Below the pieces are notes generated by a model, which made no database searches, was not told the DNA's origin, and was given only the letters and a program-made list of their open reading frames with translations. The translations under genes and the position numbers were made by a program. This document shows, piece by piece, positions 50,760-58,652 of a stretch of 64,000 bases of DNA (position 1 is its first letter; the number at the start of each line of letters is the position of its first letter). Origin of the DNA: Verrucomicrobiota bacterium (GTDB lineage Bacteria; Verrucomicrobiota; Verrucomicrobiia; Opitutales; UBA953); the NCBI GenBank assembly GCA_015061905.1, contig SUVQ01000002.1, forward strand, positions 167,278 through 231,277, written 5' to 3'.

Positions 50760-51691
50760 GCAACAAACCTACGCCACACCCGCACGCCGAGCTGATTAAA
50801 GCTTGGGCGGACGGAGCAATAATTCAAGCCGAGACGATTGGAGGCGGATGGACTGATGAACCTACCCCCCATTGGTTTCCGCAGGTTAAATACCGCATCA
50901 AGCCCGAAGAGAGCAACGAGCAGTGGAAGCCGAAAGAGGACGAAAAATACTTTTATTTGAACGTCATCAACGGGGAAGTCGATGTTGACTATAACAAATG
51001 GTGCAACGACGAGATTGACAATGCGCTATATCGCCTCGGCAACATCTTCCCCACCAAGGAAAAAGCCGAAGCCGCTATACCCCGCGTTGAAGTCGCACTG
51101 AAAGACGCGCTGAAAGCCGAGGATGTTTCTAAAGCCGAGCAAGACGCAATCAAGGCATTTAAAGCTGAAGAAAAATTCACGCAAAACTTTCACTTCGCAA
51201 ACAAGAAAGAGCTCATAGCTCACGCAGAGTCCGCGCTGAAAGGCAAGAATGGCGACAAAGTGATGAGCCGCGAGGAAGCCGATAGCGCAATGCGTAGCGC
51301 AATCGGCATTTGCGCTATCATTGACAAAAACACTTCCTTGTTGCGCGAAAACAACAAACTCAAAGAAGAACTCGAATCGCTCATAATCCGTTGTGAATAT
51401 CTGCAAAAGGCAAAAGAGCAGTTGATTTCGCAGCAATCCGAAATCGACGGCAAGCCGCTCACGGACGGCGAGAAAGCACTCATTCGGGCGTTTAGGAATG
51501 GTCGCCTGTGCCGCCAATTCTTCGGGGCGAATTCCATAATAGTGGAAGGGCATGACAAAGTCCCCCAAGGCGTTGCGACTCATCGCGAATTTGTTGCGTT
51601 TTTTATGCACTCTCCGATGCAAAACGACGAAGTCCGAAACGCACTTGAGCAAATCAAAGCGGAACAGGAGGCACAGAATGAAGCTGACTAA
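50756..51691 (+). CDS. Phage hypothetical protein with coiled-coil middle
   Basis: A 311-residue protein. Residues 8-55 (HAELIKAWADGAIIQAETIG, HWFPQVKYRIKPEE) form a small domain common in phage hypothetical proteins that precede helical partners. The middle is Ala/Glu/Lys-rich coiled coil (DALKAEDVSKAEQDAIKAFK, LLRENNKLKEELESLI). The C-terminal part ends QIKAEQEAQNEAD. It is coupled to the preceding gene by ATGA and overlaps the next gene by 14 bp. Function unknown. Confidence 0.75.
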   Translation: MSNKPTPHPHAELIKAWADGAIIQAETIGGGWTDEPTPHWFPQVKYRIKPEESNEQWKPKEDEKYFYLNVINGEVDVDYNKWCNDEIDNALYRLGNIFPTKEKAEAAIPRVEVALKDALKAEDVSKAEQDAIKAFKAEEKFTQNFHFANKKELIAHAESALKGKNGDKVMSREEADSAMRSAIGICAIIDKNTSLLRENNKLKEELESLIIRCEYLQKAKEQLISQQSEIDGKPLTDGEKALIRAFRNGRLCRQFFGANSIIVEGHDKVPQGVATHREFVAFFMHSPMQNDEVRNALEQIKAEQEAQNEAD

Positions 51692-51869
51692 AAAAAAGAG
51701 GCTCCCCCGAAATGGGGAGCCGGAGCCGACCCCGCGATACGATGCATGTTTTGCGCAGATGGTAAGAAACTACGAACCTGCGCCGGATAACATGACCTAT
51801 TTAGAGAAAGTGCTTGAAGAAGCATCACTCTACTTAGCGTTAACGCGCCACGGGAGGCTGTTCTCATGA
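51678..51869 (+). CDS. Small early protein (63 aa)
   Basis: A 63-residue basic protein, MKLTKKKRLPRNGEPEPTPR then MTYLEKVLEEASLYLALTRH. A GGAGG ribosome site lies 8 bp before the ATG. It overlaps the neighbours at both ends (14 bp upstream, ATGA downstream), which supports it as a real member of the operon. No family recognised. Confidence 0.68.
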   Translation: MKLTKKKRLPRNGEPEPTPRYDACFAQMVRNYEPAPDNMTYLEKVLEEASLYLALTRHGRLFS

Positions 51870-51922
51870 GTGATTTTCGGCAACTTGTTTCGGTAGAAGA
51901 AGCGAAGAGAGAAATAAAATGA
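51866..51922 (+). CDS. Very short reading frame (18 aa)
   Basis: Eighteen codons, MSDFRQLVSVEEAKREIK, with ATGA overlaps to the genes before and after it and a GGGAGG site upstream. The tight overlaps suggest translation, perhaps as a coupling peptide. Too short for any family assignment. Confidence 0.35.
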   Translation: MSDFRQLVSVEEAKREIK

Positions 51923-52038
51923 ATGCCGAAGACTTTCTCGCTCTGCTCTTTTTTCACTTCGTTGCAGGACTTACCTACACCATAGGAATTTTAATCATCT
52001 GTGAATACTTTGCAGACCAAGACAAACACGACAAATAA
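51919..52038 (+). CDS. Small single-helix membrane protein (39 aa)
   Basis: A 39-residue protein with one membrane helix (FLALLFFHFVAGLTYTIGIL IICEYF) and a charged end, DQDKHDK. It overlaps the preceding frame by ATGA and shares its stop with the next ATG (TAATG). Typical small phage membrane protein; function unknown. Confidence 0.58.
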   Translation: MNAEDFLALLFFHFVAGLTYTIGILIICEYFADQDKHDK

Positions 52039-52853
52039 TGACAAAGCAAACCCTTTACATAATTCGCGGGCTTCCCGGTAGCGGGAAGTCTTTTCTCGCC
52101 TCGCAGATTTCTCGCGTCACGGGCGCACTCTTGCTTGAGGCAGATCAATTCTTTATCCGAGATGAGCAATATCGTTTCGACGCAGGGCAGCTCAATCTCG
52201 CTCATTCACACAGTATCGCACAAGCAGAGTTTGCGCTCTCTGCCGGCATGGACGTCATTGTCGCGAACACGTTTACTACGCCCGCCGAAATGCAACCCTA
52301 CATTCACGCCGCGCAAAAAAATGCAGCCCCTCGCATTATCATCATTCGTTGCGATGGTACTTGGAAATCTCGCCACAACGTTCCCGTATCTGTTGTGCAT
52401 AAAATGCGTGAACGCTGGCAAGACCACCCCGGAGAAATATCCGCAATTCACTTTCGCAAAATCTTTTTTAATAAAAAACGACAATGCAACTCCATCTCGC
52501 AATCCCGCAAAACAACATCAACGATTCTTGTGCCCGATGCATCCACTGGTGCTACGCCGACAACGGATACGGCTACGGATACGGAATCTGTCGCAACCGC
52601 CCAACCACGCGGAATCAATTCGGATTCGCGAAAAGAAACGCCCGGGCTCCCGCGTGTGAGGCCTTTACTTTGCGACCGCTGTAGACACCAAGTTTGCGCT
52701 TTCCCTCCGGAAGACAAATACGCGCATTCCAAAGGCTATCCGACAACGGGGTGTCTCATTTGCGACATGCAGTTGCCGAGACCAACGGTTTCCTGCACCT
52801 CATTTATGCCTCGACCTGCAGGCATGAACCGTCCATGCGTCTACCGCCGATAA
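52038..52853 (+). CDS. P-loop kinase-like ATPase with readthrough C-terminal extension
   Basis: Residues 1-150 are an AAA/polynucleotide-kinase-like P-loop protein: YIIRGLPGSGKSFLASQISR (Walker A), LLEADQFFIRDEQYRFD (catalytic Asp), VIVANTFTTPAEMQPYI and IIIIRCDGTWKSRHNVP with the lid Arg. Such proteins phosphorylate nucleic acid ends or act in repair. After about residue 150 the frame continues without a stop for 120 residues; the first 55 are Thr/Ser-rich shadow of another gene (52484-52684), and the last 65 coincide with a Cys-rich protein that could start at GTG 52656. The native kinase probably ended near 52490. Confidence 0.7.
   Translation: MTKQTLYIIRGLPGSGKSFLASQISRVTGALLLEADQFFIRDEQYRFDAGQLNLAHSHSIAQAEFALSAGMDVIVANTFTTPAEMQPYIHAAQKNAAPRIIIIRCDGTWKSRHNVPVSVVHKMRERWQDHPGEISAIHFRKIFFNKKRQCNSISQSRKTTSTILVPDASTGATPTTDTATDTESVATAQPRGINSDSRKETPGLPRVRPLLCDRCRHQVCAFPPEDKYAHSKGYPTTGCLICDMQLPRPTVSCTSFMPRPAGMNRPCVYRR
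52484..52684 (+). CDS. Small Cys-rich protein nested in the kinase frame (66 aa)
   Basis: A 66-residue protein, MQLHLAIPQNNINDSCARCI then HWCYADNGYGYGYGICRNRP and ACEAFTLRPL. The CxxC, two further Cys and ACxxF are the pattern of small zinc-ribbon-like phage proteins. It lies wholly within the kinase reading frame in another frame. The codon and residue pattern here is better than that of the kinase extension. Confidence 0.6.
   Translation: MQLHLAIPQNNINDSCARCIHWCYADNGYGYGYGICRNRPTTRNQFGFAKRNARAPACEAFTLRPL
52656..52853 (+). CDS. Second small Cys-rich protein (possible GTG start, 65 aa)
   Basis: In the kinase frame from GTG 52656: VRPLLCDRCRHQVCAFPPED, KGYPTTGCLICDMQLPRP, TVSCTSF and NRPCVYRR. 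Seven Cys residues including two CxxC pairs suggest a zinc-binding module. Its TAA overlaps the next ATG (TAATG). It may be an independent gene or the C-terminal domain of a fused kinase. Confidence 0.5.
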   Translation: MRPLLCDRCRHQVCAFPPEDKYAHSKGYPTTGCLICDMQLPRPTVSCTSFMPRPAGMNRPCVYRR

Positions 52854-53026
52854 TGCAACTCCCGCCCTGTCCATTTCTTTGCACGACCGATCGAGAACCG
52901 CTTTGCACGCTTCGCGACTGCATCTGTCTCAGCAAACTCAATTGCCGGTCCTACGAAGCCTACATCAACGGAGAAATCGACGCCTCCGGAGAATCTACAG
53001 CATACGACAATGATGAAGACCAATAA
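52853..53026 (+). CDS. Third small Cys-containing protein (57 aa)
   Basis: A 57-residue acidic protein, MQLPPCPFLCTTDREPLCTL then RDCICLSKLNCRSYEAYING, starting in a TAATG overlap and ending within the start region of the methylase. Five Cys in its first half suggest metal binding. Three small Cys proteins in a row share the MQL start and Cys spacing loosely. Confidence 0.58.
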   Translation: MQLPPCPFLCTTDREPLCTLRDCICLSKLNCRSYEAYINGEIDASGESTAYDNDEDQ

Positions 53027-53522
53027 TTACAACGTTTTGACCAAGCGTGAGGAAACCTATCTCACACCTCCCGACCTCATAGAAGAACTCCAACGCGCCA
53101 AACACTACATCTTCAACCTCGACCCGGCCTGCCCGCAGAATATGCCGTGGCGAACGGCGGAAACCATGCTCACAAAAACCGAAGACGGTCTCGCCCGGGA
53201 ATGGCACGGACACGTTTGGCTCAATCCGCCTTACGGAAAAGAAACCGCAAAATGGATGCAACGCCTCGCCGAGCACAACGACGGAATCGCACTCGTTTTC
53301 GCACGAACCGACGCACAGTGGTTTCACGATTTCGTCCTAAAAAAAGCAGCCGCCATCTACCTGCTCAAAGGGCGTATCCGTTTTTACAATACAGACGGTT
53401 CCCGCACCCGCGATTCCGCTCCCGCGCCGTCGGTTCTTGTCGCTTACGGCGAAGAATCCGCCTACGCCCTTGCTATCTTTGCCTGTCATCAAAAATTCCC
53501 CGGTCGTTTCATTGCTTTATGA
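53010..53522 (+). CDS. Phage DNA N-6-adenine methyltransferase (Dam-like)
   Basis: A 170-residue phage-type adenine methylase. Features are YLTPPDLIEELQRA, FNLDPACPQNMPWRTAETML (SAM-binding region), LTKTEDGLAREWHGHVWLNP and the catalytic NPPYGKETAKW (DPPY-type motif, residues 72-82). Further family segments are ALVFARTDAQWFHDFVL and YLLKGRIRFYN. Such enzymes methylate phage DNA, probably at GATC or a related site, to escape restriction or mark replication. The ATG overlaps the preceding gene and the stop overlaps the helicase ATG (ATGA). Confidence 0.88.
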   Translation: MMKTNNYNVLTKREETYLTPPDLIEELQRAKHYIFNLDPACPQNMPWRTAETMLTKTEDGLAREWHGHVWLNPPYGKETAKWMQRLAEHNDGIALVFARTDAQWFHDFVLKKAAAIYLLKGRIRFYNTDGSRTRDSAPAPSVLVAYGEESAYALAIFACHQKFPGRFIAL

Positions 53523-54835
53523 ACAGCACCACTCTTTCCGCACACCAAGCTCACGCAATCAACGCTATCCGTTCCCGCTCCTGCAACGTTTTCCTCACCG
53601 GAATGGCAGGAACAGGAAAATCTTACCTTATCCAGTCCTACATCGCATCGCTCACAGACTCCGACTACGTCGCCGCCTGTGCCACCACGGGGATTGCCGC
53701 GCTCAACTTGCAGGACAACATTCGCCGATTCGCACAAAAAGACATACCTGCTCATACCATCTACCGTTGGGCGGGAATCGGCATCGGCCCCGTCGGAGAG
53801 CAAACAGATGACAGCTTTATTTCGGACTTTTTGCGTTCCCGTGCGCCGCATCATTCTTCCGCTCGCTGGCGTATCCGGAAAACTCAACAGCTCATCATTG
53901 ACGAAATATCGATGCTTCCGGGCAGAATTTTTTCCTTACTCGATCGCCTTTTTCGCGTTGTGCGGGAACGCCCCTCGGATCCGTTCGGCGGAATGGCAAT
54001 CGTGGTTGTAGGAGACTTCCTCCAACTTCCGCCTCCGTCCAAAACAGGAATCTACGATTGGTGCTTCCTCTCGCCATCGTGGAAAGCGGCAGAATTTCAA
54101 TCCTTTTACCTGCAAGACATCTTCCGTCAGTCTGAGCGTGAATTTATCGACATTCTCAACGACTTTCGTATTGGAAAGCTTCGAGGAAAGTCCGCAGAAA
54201 TTATCCAACGACGTATCGCGATTTTTCCCGACAATCGAGTTGTTCGGCTATTCACTCACAATGTTCAAGTTGACCATTGGAACGACGCTAAGCTTGCCTG
54301 CATTGAAGACCAAAAAGAATATGTCTTTCATGCCAAGACCGGCGGAGACCCGACAGAATCCGCCATGCTCAAAAAGAACATCGTTACGCCGGAAACGCTC
54401 CGACTCAAGATCGGAGCACGCGTGATGATTACTTCAAACATCGCATTCGGCGGGCAACTGCTCGCCGCGAACGGCGAAACGGGAACAATTACGGATATTG
54501 ACGAAACAACGGAGATCATCGAAATTCAAAAAGATTCCGGCGGGAAAATGATTATCTCTCCCGTGACGTGGTTTTACGACAAACGCAAATCGAACACCGG
54601 ATTCTTTACCCAGTTCCCGCTTCGTCTCGCATACGCCATGACGATCCACAAATCGCAAGGATTGACGCTCAATTCCGCCGTGGTAGACATTCGAGCCGCA
54701 CGCGACCCGGGTCAAGCTTACGTTGCTGTTTCCCGCGTCCGCACTCTTGCCGGGCTTTGGCTTAAAGATTCTGTTTCGGGAATATTTGTTTCTAACGAAG
54801 CGATAGAGTTATACCGGAGACTATCTCGCAACTAA
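53519..54835 (+). CDS. Pif1/Dda-type superfamily 1 DNA helicase
   Basis: A 438-residue 5'-3' helicase. Motif I is FLTGMAGTGKSYLIQSYI (residues 25-42), with ATTGIAALNL (Ia), LIIDEISMLPGRIF (II), VVVGDFLQLPP (III), LQDIFRQSEREFI (IV), LKIGARVMITSNIAFGGQLL, RLAYAMTIHKSQGLTLNSAV (V) and GQAYVAVSRVRTLAGLW (VI). The size and motif spacing fit RecD-like Pif1 helicases of phages. It probably unwinds DNA during replication or recombination. The ATG 53519 overlaps the methylase stop. A long upstream extension in the same frame is shadow. Confidence 0.92.
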   Translation: MNSTTLSAHQAHAINAIRSRSCNVFLTGMAGTGKSYLIQSYIASLTDSDYVAACATTGIAALNLQDNIRRFAQKDIPAHTIYRWAGIGIGPVGEQTDDSFISDFLRSRAPHHSSARWRIRKTQQLIIDEISMLPGRIFSLLDRLFRVVRERPSDPFGGMAIVVVGDFLQLPPPSKTGIYDWCFLSPSWKAAEFQSFYLQDIFRQSEREFIDILNDFRIGKLRGKSAEIIQRRIAIFPDNRVVRLFTHNVQVDHWNDAKLACIEDQKEYVFHAKTGGDPTESAMLKKNIVTPETLRLKIGARVMITSNIAFGGQLLAANGETGTITDIDETTEIIEIQKDSGGKMIISPVTWFYDKRKSNTGFFTQFPLRLAYAMTIHKSQGLTLNSAVVDIRAARDPGQAYVAVSRVRTLAGLWLKDSVSGIFVSNEAIELYRRLSRN

Positions 54836-54881
54836 TCCGACGCCCTTTCCACACACCTATCCTTTCACAAAATCTGTTCTC

Positions 54882-57416
54882 ATGAACACCGCAACATCAC
54901 AACTTTCGGCCGCAAAAACTTCGTTTTTCTCCACGGTATTAGCTAAAACAGCACAGCAAGAGTGCACGCTTTTCGACGTGATGCAAACCGTCGCGTCCAA
55001 CTCTCTCAAAGAACAAGTCGAGGCTATTCGTGCCGCCGTAGAAAAAGGAAGAGACGATGAAGCGTCTCGCCTCAAACACAAACTTCCTGCCGTCACCACG
55101 TCCGTCATTACCTACACGCGAGATGCCTCCACGCCTGTTGAGCAGAGATTCGGTCCGCATAACGGTTTCCTGCAAATCGACATCGACGCAAAAGACAACC
55201 CTCAACTGAAAGAAATTTTTGACGATGTGCGGGAACGATTTAAGACAGACAAGCACATTGCCGCCGGATTCCGTTCCCCGTCCGGAAACGGGTTGAAACT
55301 CCTTTTGCGAATCGCAGATTCAAAAACGTTGCACAAGCGGAGCTGGATTGCCGCTGAACGATACTTCCTTCAAACATACGGACTGAAAATCGACCGAGCC
55401 ACCTCGGATGTGGCTCGCCTATGTTTTCTTTCCTACGATCCCGAGGCATGGATTTCGGAGACGGAGGCGGAAGCACTACCGCCTGCCGAACAAGAGAACG
55501 CAACCGGATATAGTTCTTCGCGGGCATCGCTTTCCGACTCTGCCGACATCGAAGAAATGCTCTCATTCTTAAATTATCGTCCCGATTATCCGGACTGGCT
55601 CCGTATTGCATCTGCCGTTTGGAACACCGTCGGAGAAGCTGAGGGCACCGCGCTTTTGCGTAAGTATCTTCCCGAAGAACGCCAAGGAGAATATGAAAAG
55701 AAATACACGAAACGTCTCACAACAATCAACCTCGGCACTCTTGTCCACTACGCTTCGCTTTGTGGATACGACGTAAAAGCAGCAGCCGCGAAAAAACGGT
55801 GGGCAGGACGCATCTACTTTGGAAAAAACGGGAACGCGCTCTCCCCAGAAATCGCACAAACACGCGCAGAATCCATTGAAGCCGAAATAGAAGATTCCGC
55901 CCCCGTAGTCCTCACGCAAATTTACATCGACCAATGCTTTGATCGGCAACAACGCGGGGATGCCGAACTATTCGCTTCTATTCAGCGCGGAATCTACGAA
56001 TACGATCATCTTTCCATGTGTTGGAGACATTATGCCGACGGCGTTTGGACTCGCGACGAAACCAGCTGTGCGCTCATCGACTTACAAGATACCGTCGCGT
56101 TGGCTTATCGGGAACGCATTAAGGACTATGAAGCAGAATCGAGAATGGACAACGCAGATTCACGCACAAAACAACGCAACGCCAAAAAAATCGACTTCAT
56201 TGAAAAGCGCATCGCAAAAATTTACACGAAAGCTTACGCATCATCCGTGCTTGAAATCGCCGGTTCGTTGCTCGCATCCAAAGCAAGCGACTACGACGCA
56301 AACCCCTATCTCGTCGCCTGTAAGAACAAAACCATAGACCTCTCGTTCGGCGAAGCACGGCAACACTCCCCCAAAGACCATTTGACAATCGCTCTCAATG
56401 TTGATTTCGACCCCGATGCGACCTGCCCAAAGTGGGAAGCCTTTCTGAACGACATATTCTTAAACGATCCCGCACTCATCAACTATATTCAACGCATCGT
56501 TGGATACTGCCTTTCGGGAACTACGTCCGAAGACGTAATGTTCTTTCTTATCGGTGGTGGCGCGAACGGAAAATCCACATTTCGCTCCGCACTCGAAATG
56601 CTATTCGGAAAATATTCTTCCTCAATTAAGATTTCTGCTCTGCTCACCACAACTTCCGACAGTAATGTTGACTACCAAAAAGCGACAATAAAAGGTCGAC
56701 GTATCATTTGGACAGACGAGGTTCCCGAGGGTAAACGTTTCAACGAATCTCAAATTAAAGCAATGGTCGGCGGAGACAAAATTCTTGCACGAGCAATCTT
56801 TGAAAAGCCTTTTGAATTTACGCCGACACATAAACTTTTTCCGGTTGGCAACCACGTCCCGATAATCACGGGAACGGATAATGGTATTTGGCGCCGCATC
56901 GTGCTAATTCCTTTCGGCGCAACATTTTCCGAAGCAACCGACAACGGGAACAGCACAAAGAAACGAGACCGTTTTGAAATTCTTCGCGAACTACAGCAGG
57001 AATTGCCCGGGATTCTCAATTGGGCATTACGTGGTTGGCTTGACTACTCTGAACGAGGGCTACGAGATCGTCCGCAAGCCGTCACGAAAGCAACACAGGA
57101 ATACCGAGACTCCCAAGATCAAATCGCCTGCTTTCTTGATGAATGCTACACAATCTATCCGGCTTGCCACCAAGAAGAAAAAATCAAAGCTCAAGATATT
57201 TACTCCGCTTATACGCACTGGTGCGAAGACAACGGCGAAATTCCGGTGTCAAAAACCAAACGCAATCTCATGGGGAAACTCAAGGAACAAAAGCTTGAAG
57301 TCCGGCAATCATCCGGCGGCTACTACTTTGTTTTCGGCATCCGTCGCAAAGAAGAACCGACCGTCTTATCGCTTAATGAACCACAGCAAACACGCCTCGC
57401 ATTTTACCACAATTAA
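54882..57416 (+). CDS. Primase-helicase (VirE-N/PriCT-like domain plus D5/SF3 helicase)
   Basis: An 844-residue replication protein. Residues about 60-180 resemble the VirE N-terminal/BT4734-like primase-associated domain (NGFLQIDIDAKDNPQLKEIF, AAGFRSPSGNGLKLLLRI). A PriCT-like helical segment follows (PDYPDWLRIASAVWNTVGEA, LGTLVHYASLCGYD). The C-terminal half is a D5/SF3-type helicase with an N-terminal D5 region, Walker A IGGGANGKST near residue 558, IIWTDEVPEGK (Walker B), a KLFPVGNHVPIITGTDNGIWRR sensor and arginine finger. It likely initiates phage replication. An intrinsic terminator follows. Confidence 0.9.
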   Translation: MNTATSQLSAAKTSFFSTVLAKTAQQECTLFDVMQTVASNSLKEQVEAIRAAVEKGRDDEASRLKHKLPAVTTSVITYTRDASTPVEQRFGPHNGFLQIDIDAKDNPQLKEIFDDVRERFKTDKHIAAGFRSPSGNGLKLLLRIADSKTLHKRSWIAAERYFLQTYGLKIDRATSDVARLCFLSYDPEAWISETEAEALPPAEQENATGYSSSRASLSDSADIEEMLSFLNYRPDYPDWLRIASAVWNTVGEAEGTALLRKYLPEERQGEYEKKYTKRLTTINLGTLVHYASLCGYDVKAAAAKKRWAGRIYFGKNGNALSPEIAQTRAESIEAEIEDSAPVVLTQIYIDQCFDRQQRGDAELFASIQRGIYEYDHLSMCWRHYADGVWTRDETSCALIDLQDTVALAYRERIKDYEAESRMDNADSRTKQRNAKKIDFIEKRIAKIYTKAYASSVLEIAGSLLASKASDYDANPYLVACKNKTIDLSFGEARQHSPKDHLTIALNVDFDPDATCPKWEAFLNDIFLNDPALINYIQRIVGYCLSGTTSEDVMFFLIGGGANGKSTFRSALEMLFGKYSSSIKISALLTTTSDSNVDYQKATIKGRRIIWTDEVPEGKRFNESQIKAMVGGDKILARAIFEKPFEFTPTHKLFPVGNHVPIITGTDNGIWRRIVLIPFGATFSEATDNGNSTKKRDRFEILRELQQELPGILNWALRGWLDYSERGLRDRPQAVTKATQEYRDSQDQIACFLDECYTIYPACHQEEKIKAQDIYSAYTHWCEDNGEIPVSKTKRNLMGKLKEQKLEVRQSSGGYYFVFGIRRKEEPTVLSLNEPQQTRLAFYHN

Positions 57417-57427
57417 CACCCACACCC

Positions 57428-57452
57428 CCTGCGGAAACGCAGGTTTTTTTTT
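57428..57452 (+). terminator. Intrinsic terminator at the end of the early block
   Basis: Stem CCTGCG/CGCAGG with a GAAA tetraloop followed by nine T. It ends the long rightward operon and protects the attachment region. Confidence 0.93.
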
Positions 57453-57470
57453 CAAAAAAAAAACTTTTTT

Positions 57471-57490
57471 TTGATGTCAAATTGATGTCA
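57471..57490 (+). repeat. Integrase arm-type sites, right pair
   Basis: TTGATGTCAAATTGATGTCA, identical to 10337-10356 and in the same orientation. It lies 39 bp inside attR. Confidence 0.65.
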
Positions 57491-57529
57491 TACATGCTAC
57501 AATCCCTTATAAATAAACAAACTCTTATA

Positions 57530-57555
57530 GGTTCGACCCCCACTCCGGGTACCAA
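57530..57555 (+). repeat. attR core (26-bp direct repeat)
   Basis: Identical to 10178-10203. It is the displaced 3' end of the original tRNA-Leu and marks the right boundary of the prophage. Confidence 0.95.
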
Positions 57556-57558
57556 TTT

Positions 57559-57594
57559 AAAAGCCGCATAAATACGTTTATTTATGCGGCTTTC
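57559..57594 (+). terminator. Displaced host terminator of tRNA-Leu
   Basis: AAAGCCGCATAAA pairs with TTTATGCGGCTTT around a short loop, followed by CTTGTTG. It directly follows attR, where the terminator of the uninterrupted tRNA gene would have been. Confidence 0.75.
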
Positions 57595-57687
57595 TTGTTG
57601 AGATATACCGCGTTCCCGCCCTCATTTTAATCGTTGTAAAAAAAATTTTTTAGAGCAAAACGTTTCTAAAAGAAAAAAAAATTCGCC

Positions 57688-58575
57688 ATGAAAAAATCTG
57701 TTTTCGTAGCTCTCGCCTTTATTTTCGGATACGCGATGCTTGCGTTCGCGCAAACAATGCCGAAACCTAAAGACGCCGCCGTTCCCGAAAAGACAGGTCT
57801 ACCGGCAATGACCCGCGATTCACGTTGCGGACAAATTCTGACAACCTGCTTCGTGGACGGACACCCGATGCGCATGATGCTTGATACCGGTGCCACCCAC
57901 ACCGTTTTGCACAACGAGAGTGTTGAAAAGCTAAAAAATCCGCGTTGGCTCGACACCTCTCGCATTACGTTTAAGGGCAATTCGAAGCAACGCCCGAAAA
58001 TTCTTATCGCGCCGCTGAAAGTCGGTCCCGGCACTTTTTCTCAGCATTCCGTAATTGTCGTAAGCCTCGCCGCCGTTCGCAGCATGATGGGCGAAAAAAT
58101 TGACGGCATTATCGGAATGGACATTCTCGGAGCACTTTCGTTCACCTTTGATTTACGGAAAAACGAATACTACTGGGGCGTTCCCGCGACGAATAAACTC
58201 ATACCGATTCCCGGTAAATTTGACGCCAACGGACGCCTTTTCATGCATGTTCGCAACGGAGAAAAATCCTTTTCTCTTCTGCTTGACACCGGAAGTAGTT
58301 CCACACGCATCCGCGCGGAAGATTGGTCGCCGGGAATCGCCGGACAAATTTCCGCGAAAATCGGAAATATCGACACCGCTTCGCAACAAAAAATTCGGCA
58401 AGGCAATCCCGGGTGCTTGGAAGTTGTGCCCGACGTTCGACTCAAAAAAATTTCACCGCTTATTTGTGATTCCGGCGATTTAACCATGCTTGGAATGGAT
58501 GCCTTGGAAGATAACGTGCTCGTCCATATTCCGACAAAAAAATCCCGCTTCGGAGCATTCTTTTTTGCCGAATAA
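57688..58575 (+). CDS. Exported retropepsin-like aspartic protease with two catalytic lobes
   Basis: A 295-residue protein with a signal peptide (residues 1-22, FVALAFIFGYAMLAFAQ). It has two aspartic-protease lobes: MMLDTGATHTVL (D66) with DGIIGMDILGALSF (139-152), and LLLDTGSSSTRI (D200) with LTMLGMDALEDNVLVH (265-280). Bacterial retropepsins normally have one lobe and dimerise; here two DTG lobes lie in one chain, like eukaryotic pepsins. It probably acts in the periplasm or outside the cell. The gene is alone between attR and argD. Substrate unknown. Confidence 0.8.
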   Translation: MKKSVFVALAFIFGYAMLAFAQTMPKPKDAAVPEKTGLPAMTRDSRCGQILTTCFVDGHPMRMMLDTGATHTVLHNESVEKLKNPRWLDTSRITFKGNSKQRPKILIAPLKVGPGTFSQHSVIVVSLAAVRSMMGEKIDGIIGMDILGALSFTFDLRKNEYYWGVPATNKLIPIPGKFDANGRLFMHVRNGEKSFSLLLDTGSSSTRIRAEDWSPGIAGQISAKIGNIDTASQQKIRQGNPGCLEVVPDVRLKKISPLICDSGDLTMLGMDALEDNVLVHIPTKKSRFGAFFFAE

Positions 58576-58652
58576 AAGCTGAGCGGGAACGCATTTTTCG
58601 CTATTTTTTACTTTGCCAATCAAGCGGGAACGGCGTTTGATGAATTGCTATT

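Larger units (their letters stand above)
10178..57555. mobile_element. Complete podovirus-type prophage in tRNA-Leu
   Basis: A 47.4-kb element bounded by a perfect 26-bp direct repeat of the tRNA-Leu 3' end. It has an inward-reading tyrosine integrase next to attL, a leftward late block with terminase, portal, scaffold, capsid, short-tail and internal virion genes, and a rightward early block with helicase, primase, methylase and resolvase genes. There are no sheath, baseplate or tape-measure genes, which fits a podovirus. No endolysin, RNA polymerase or DNA polymerase was recognised. The gene set looks intact apart from several homopolymer frame problems and an inverted repeat at 44.2 and 49.5 kb, so it could be functional. 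Confidence 0.93.
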
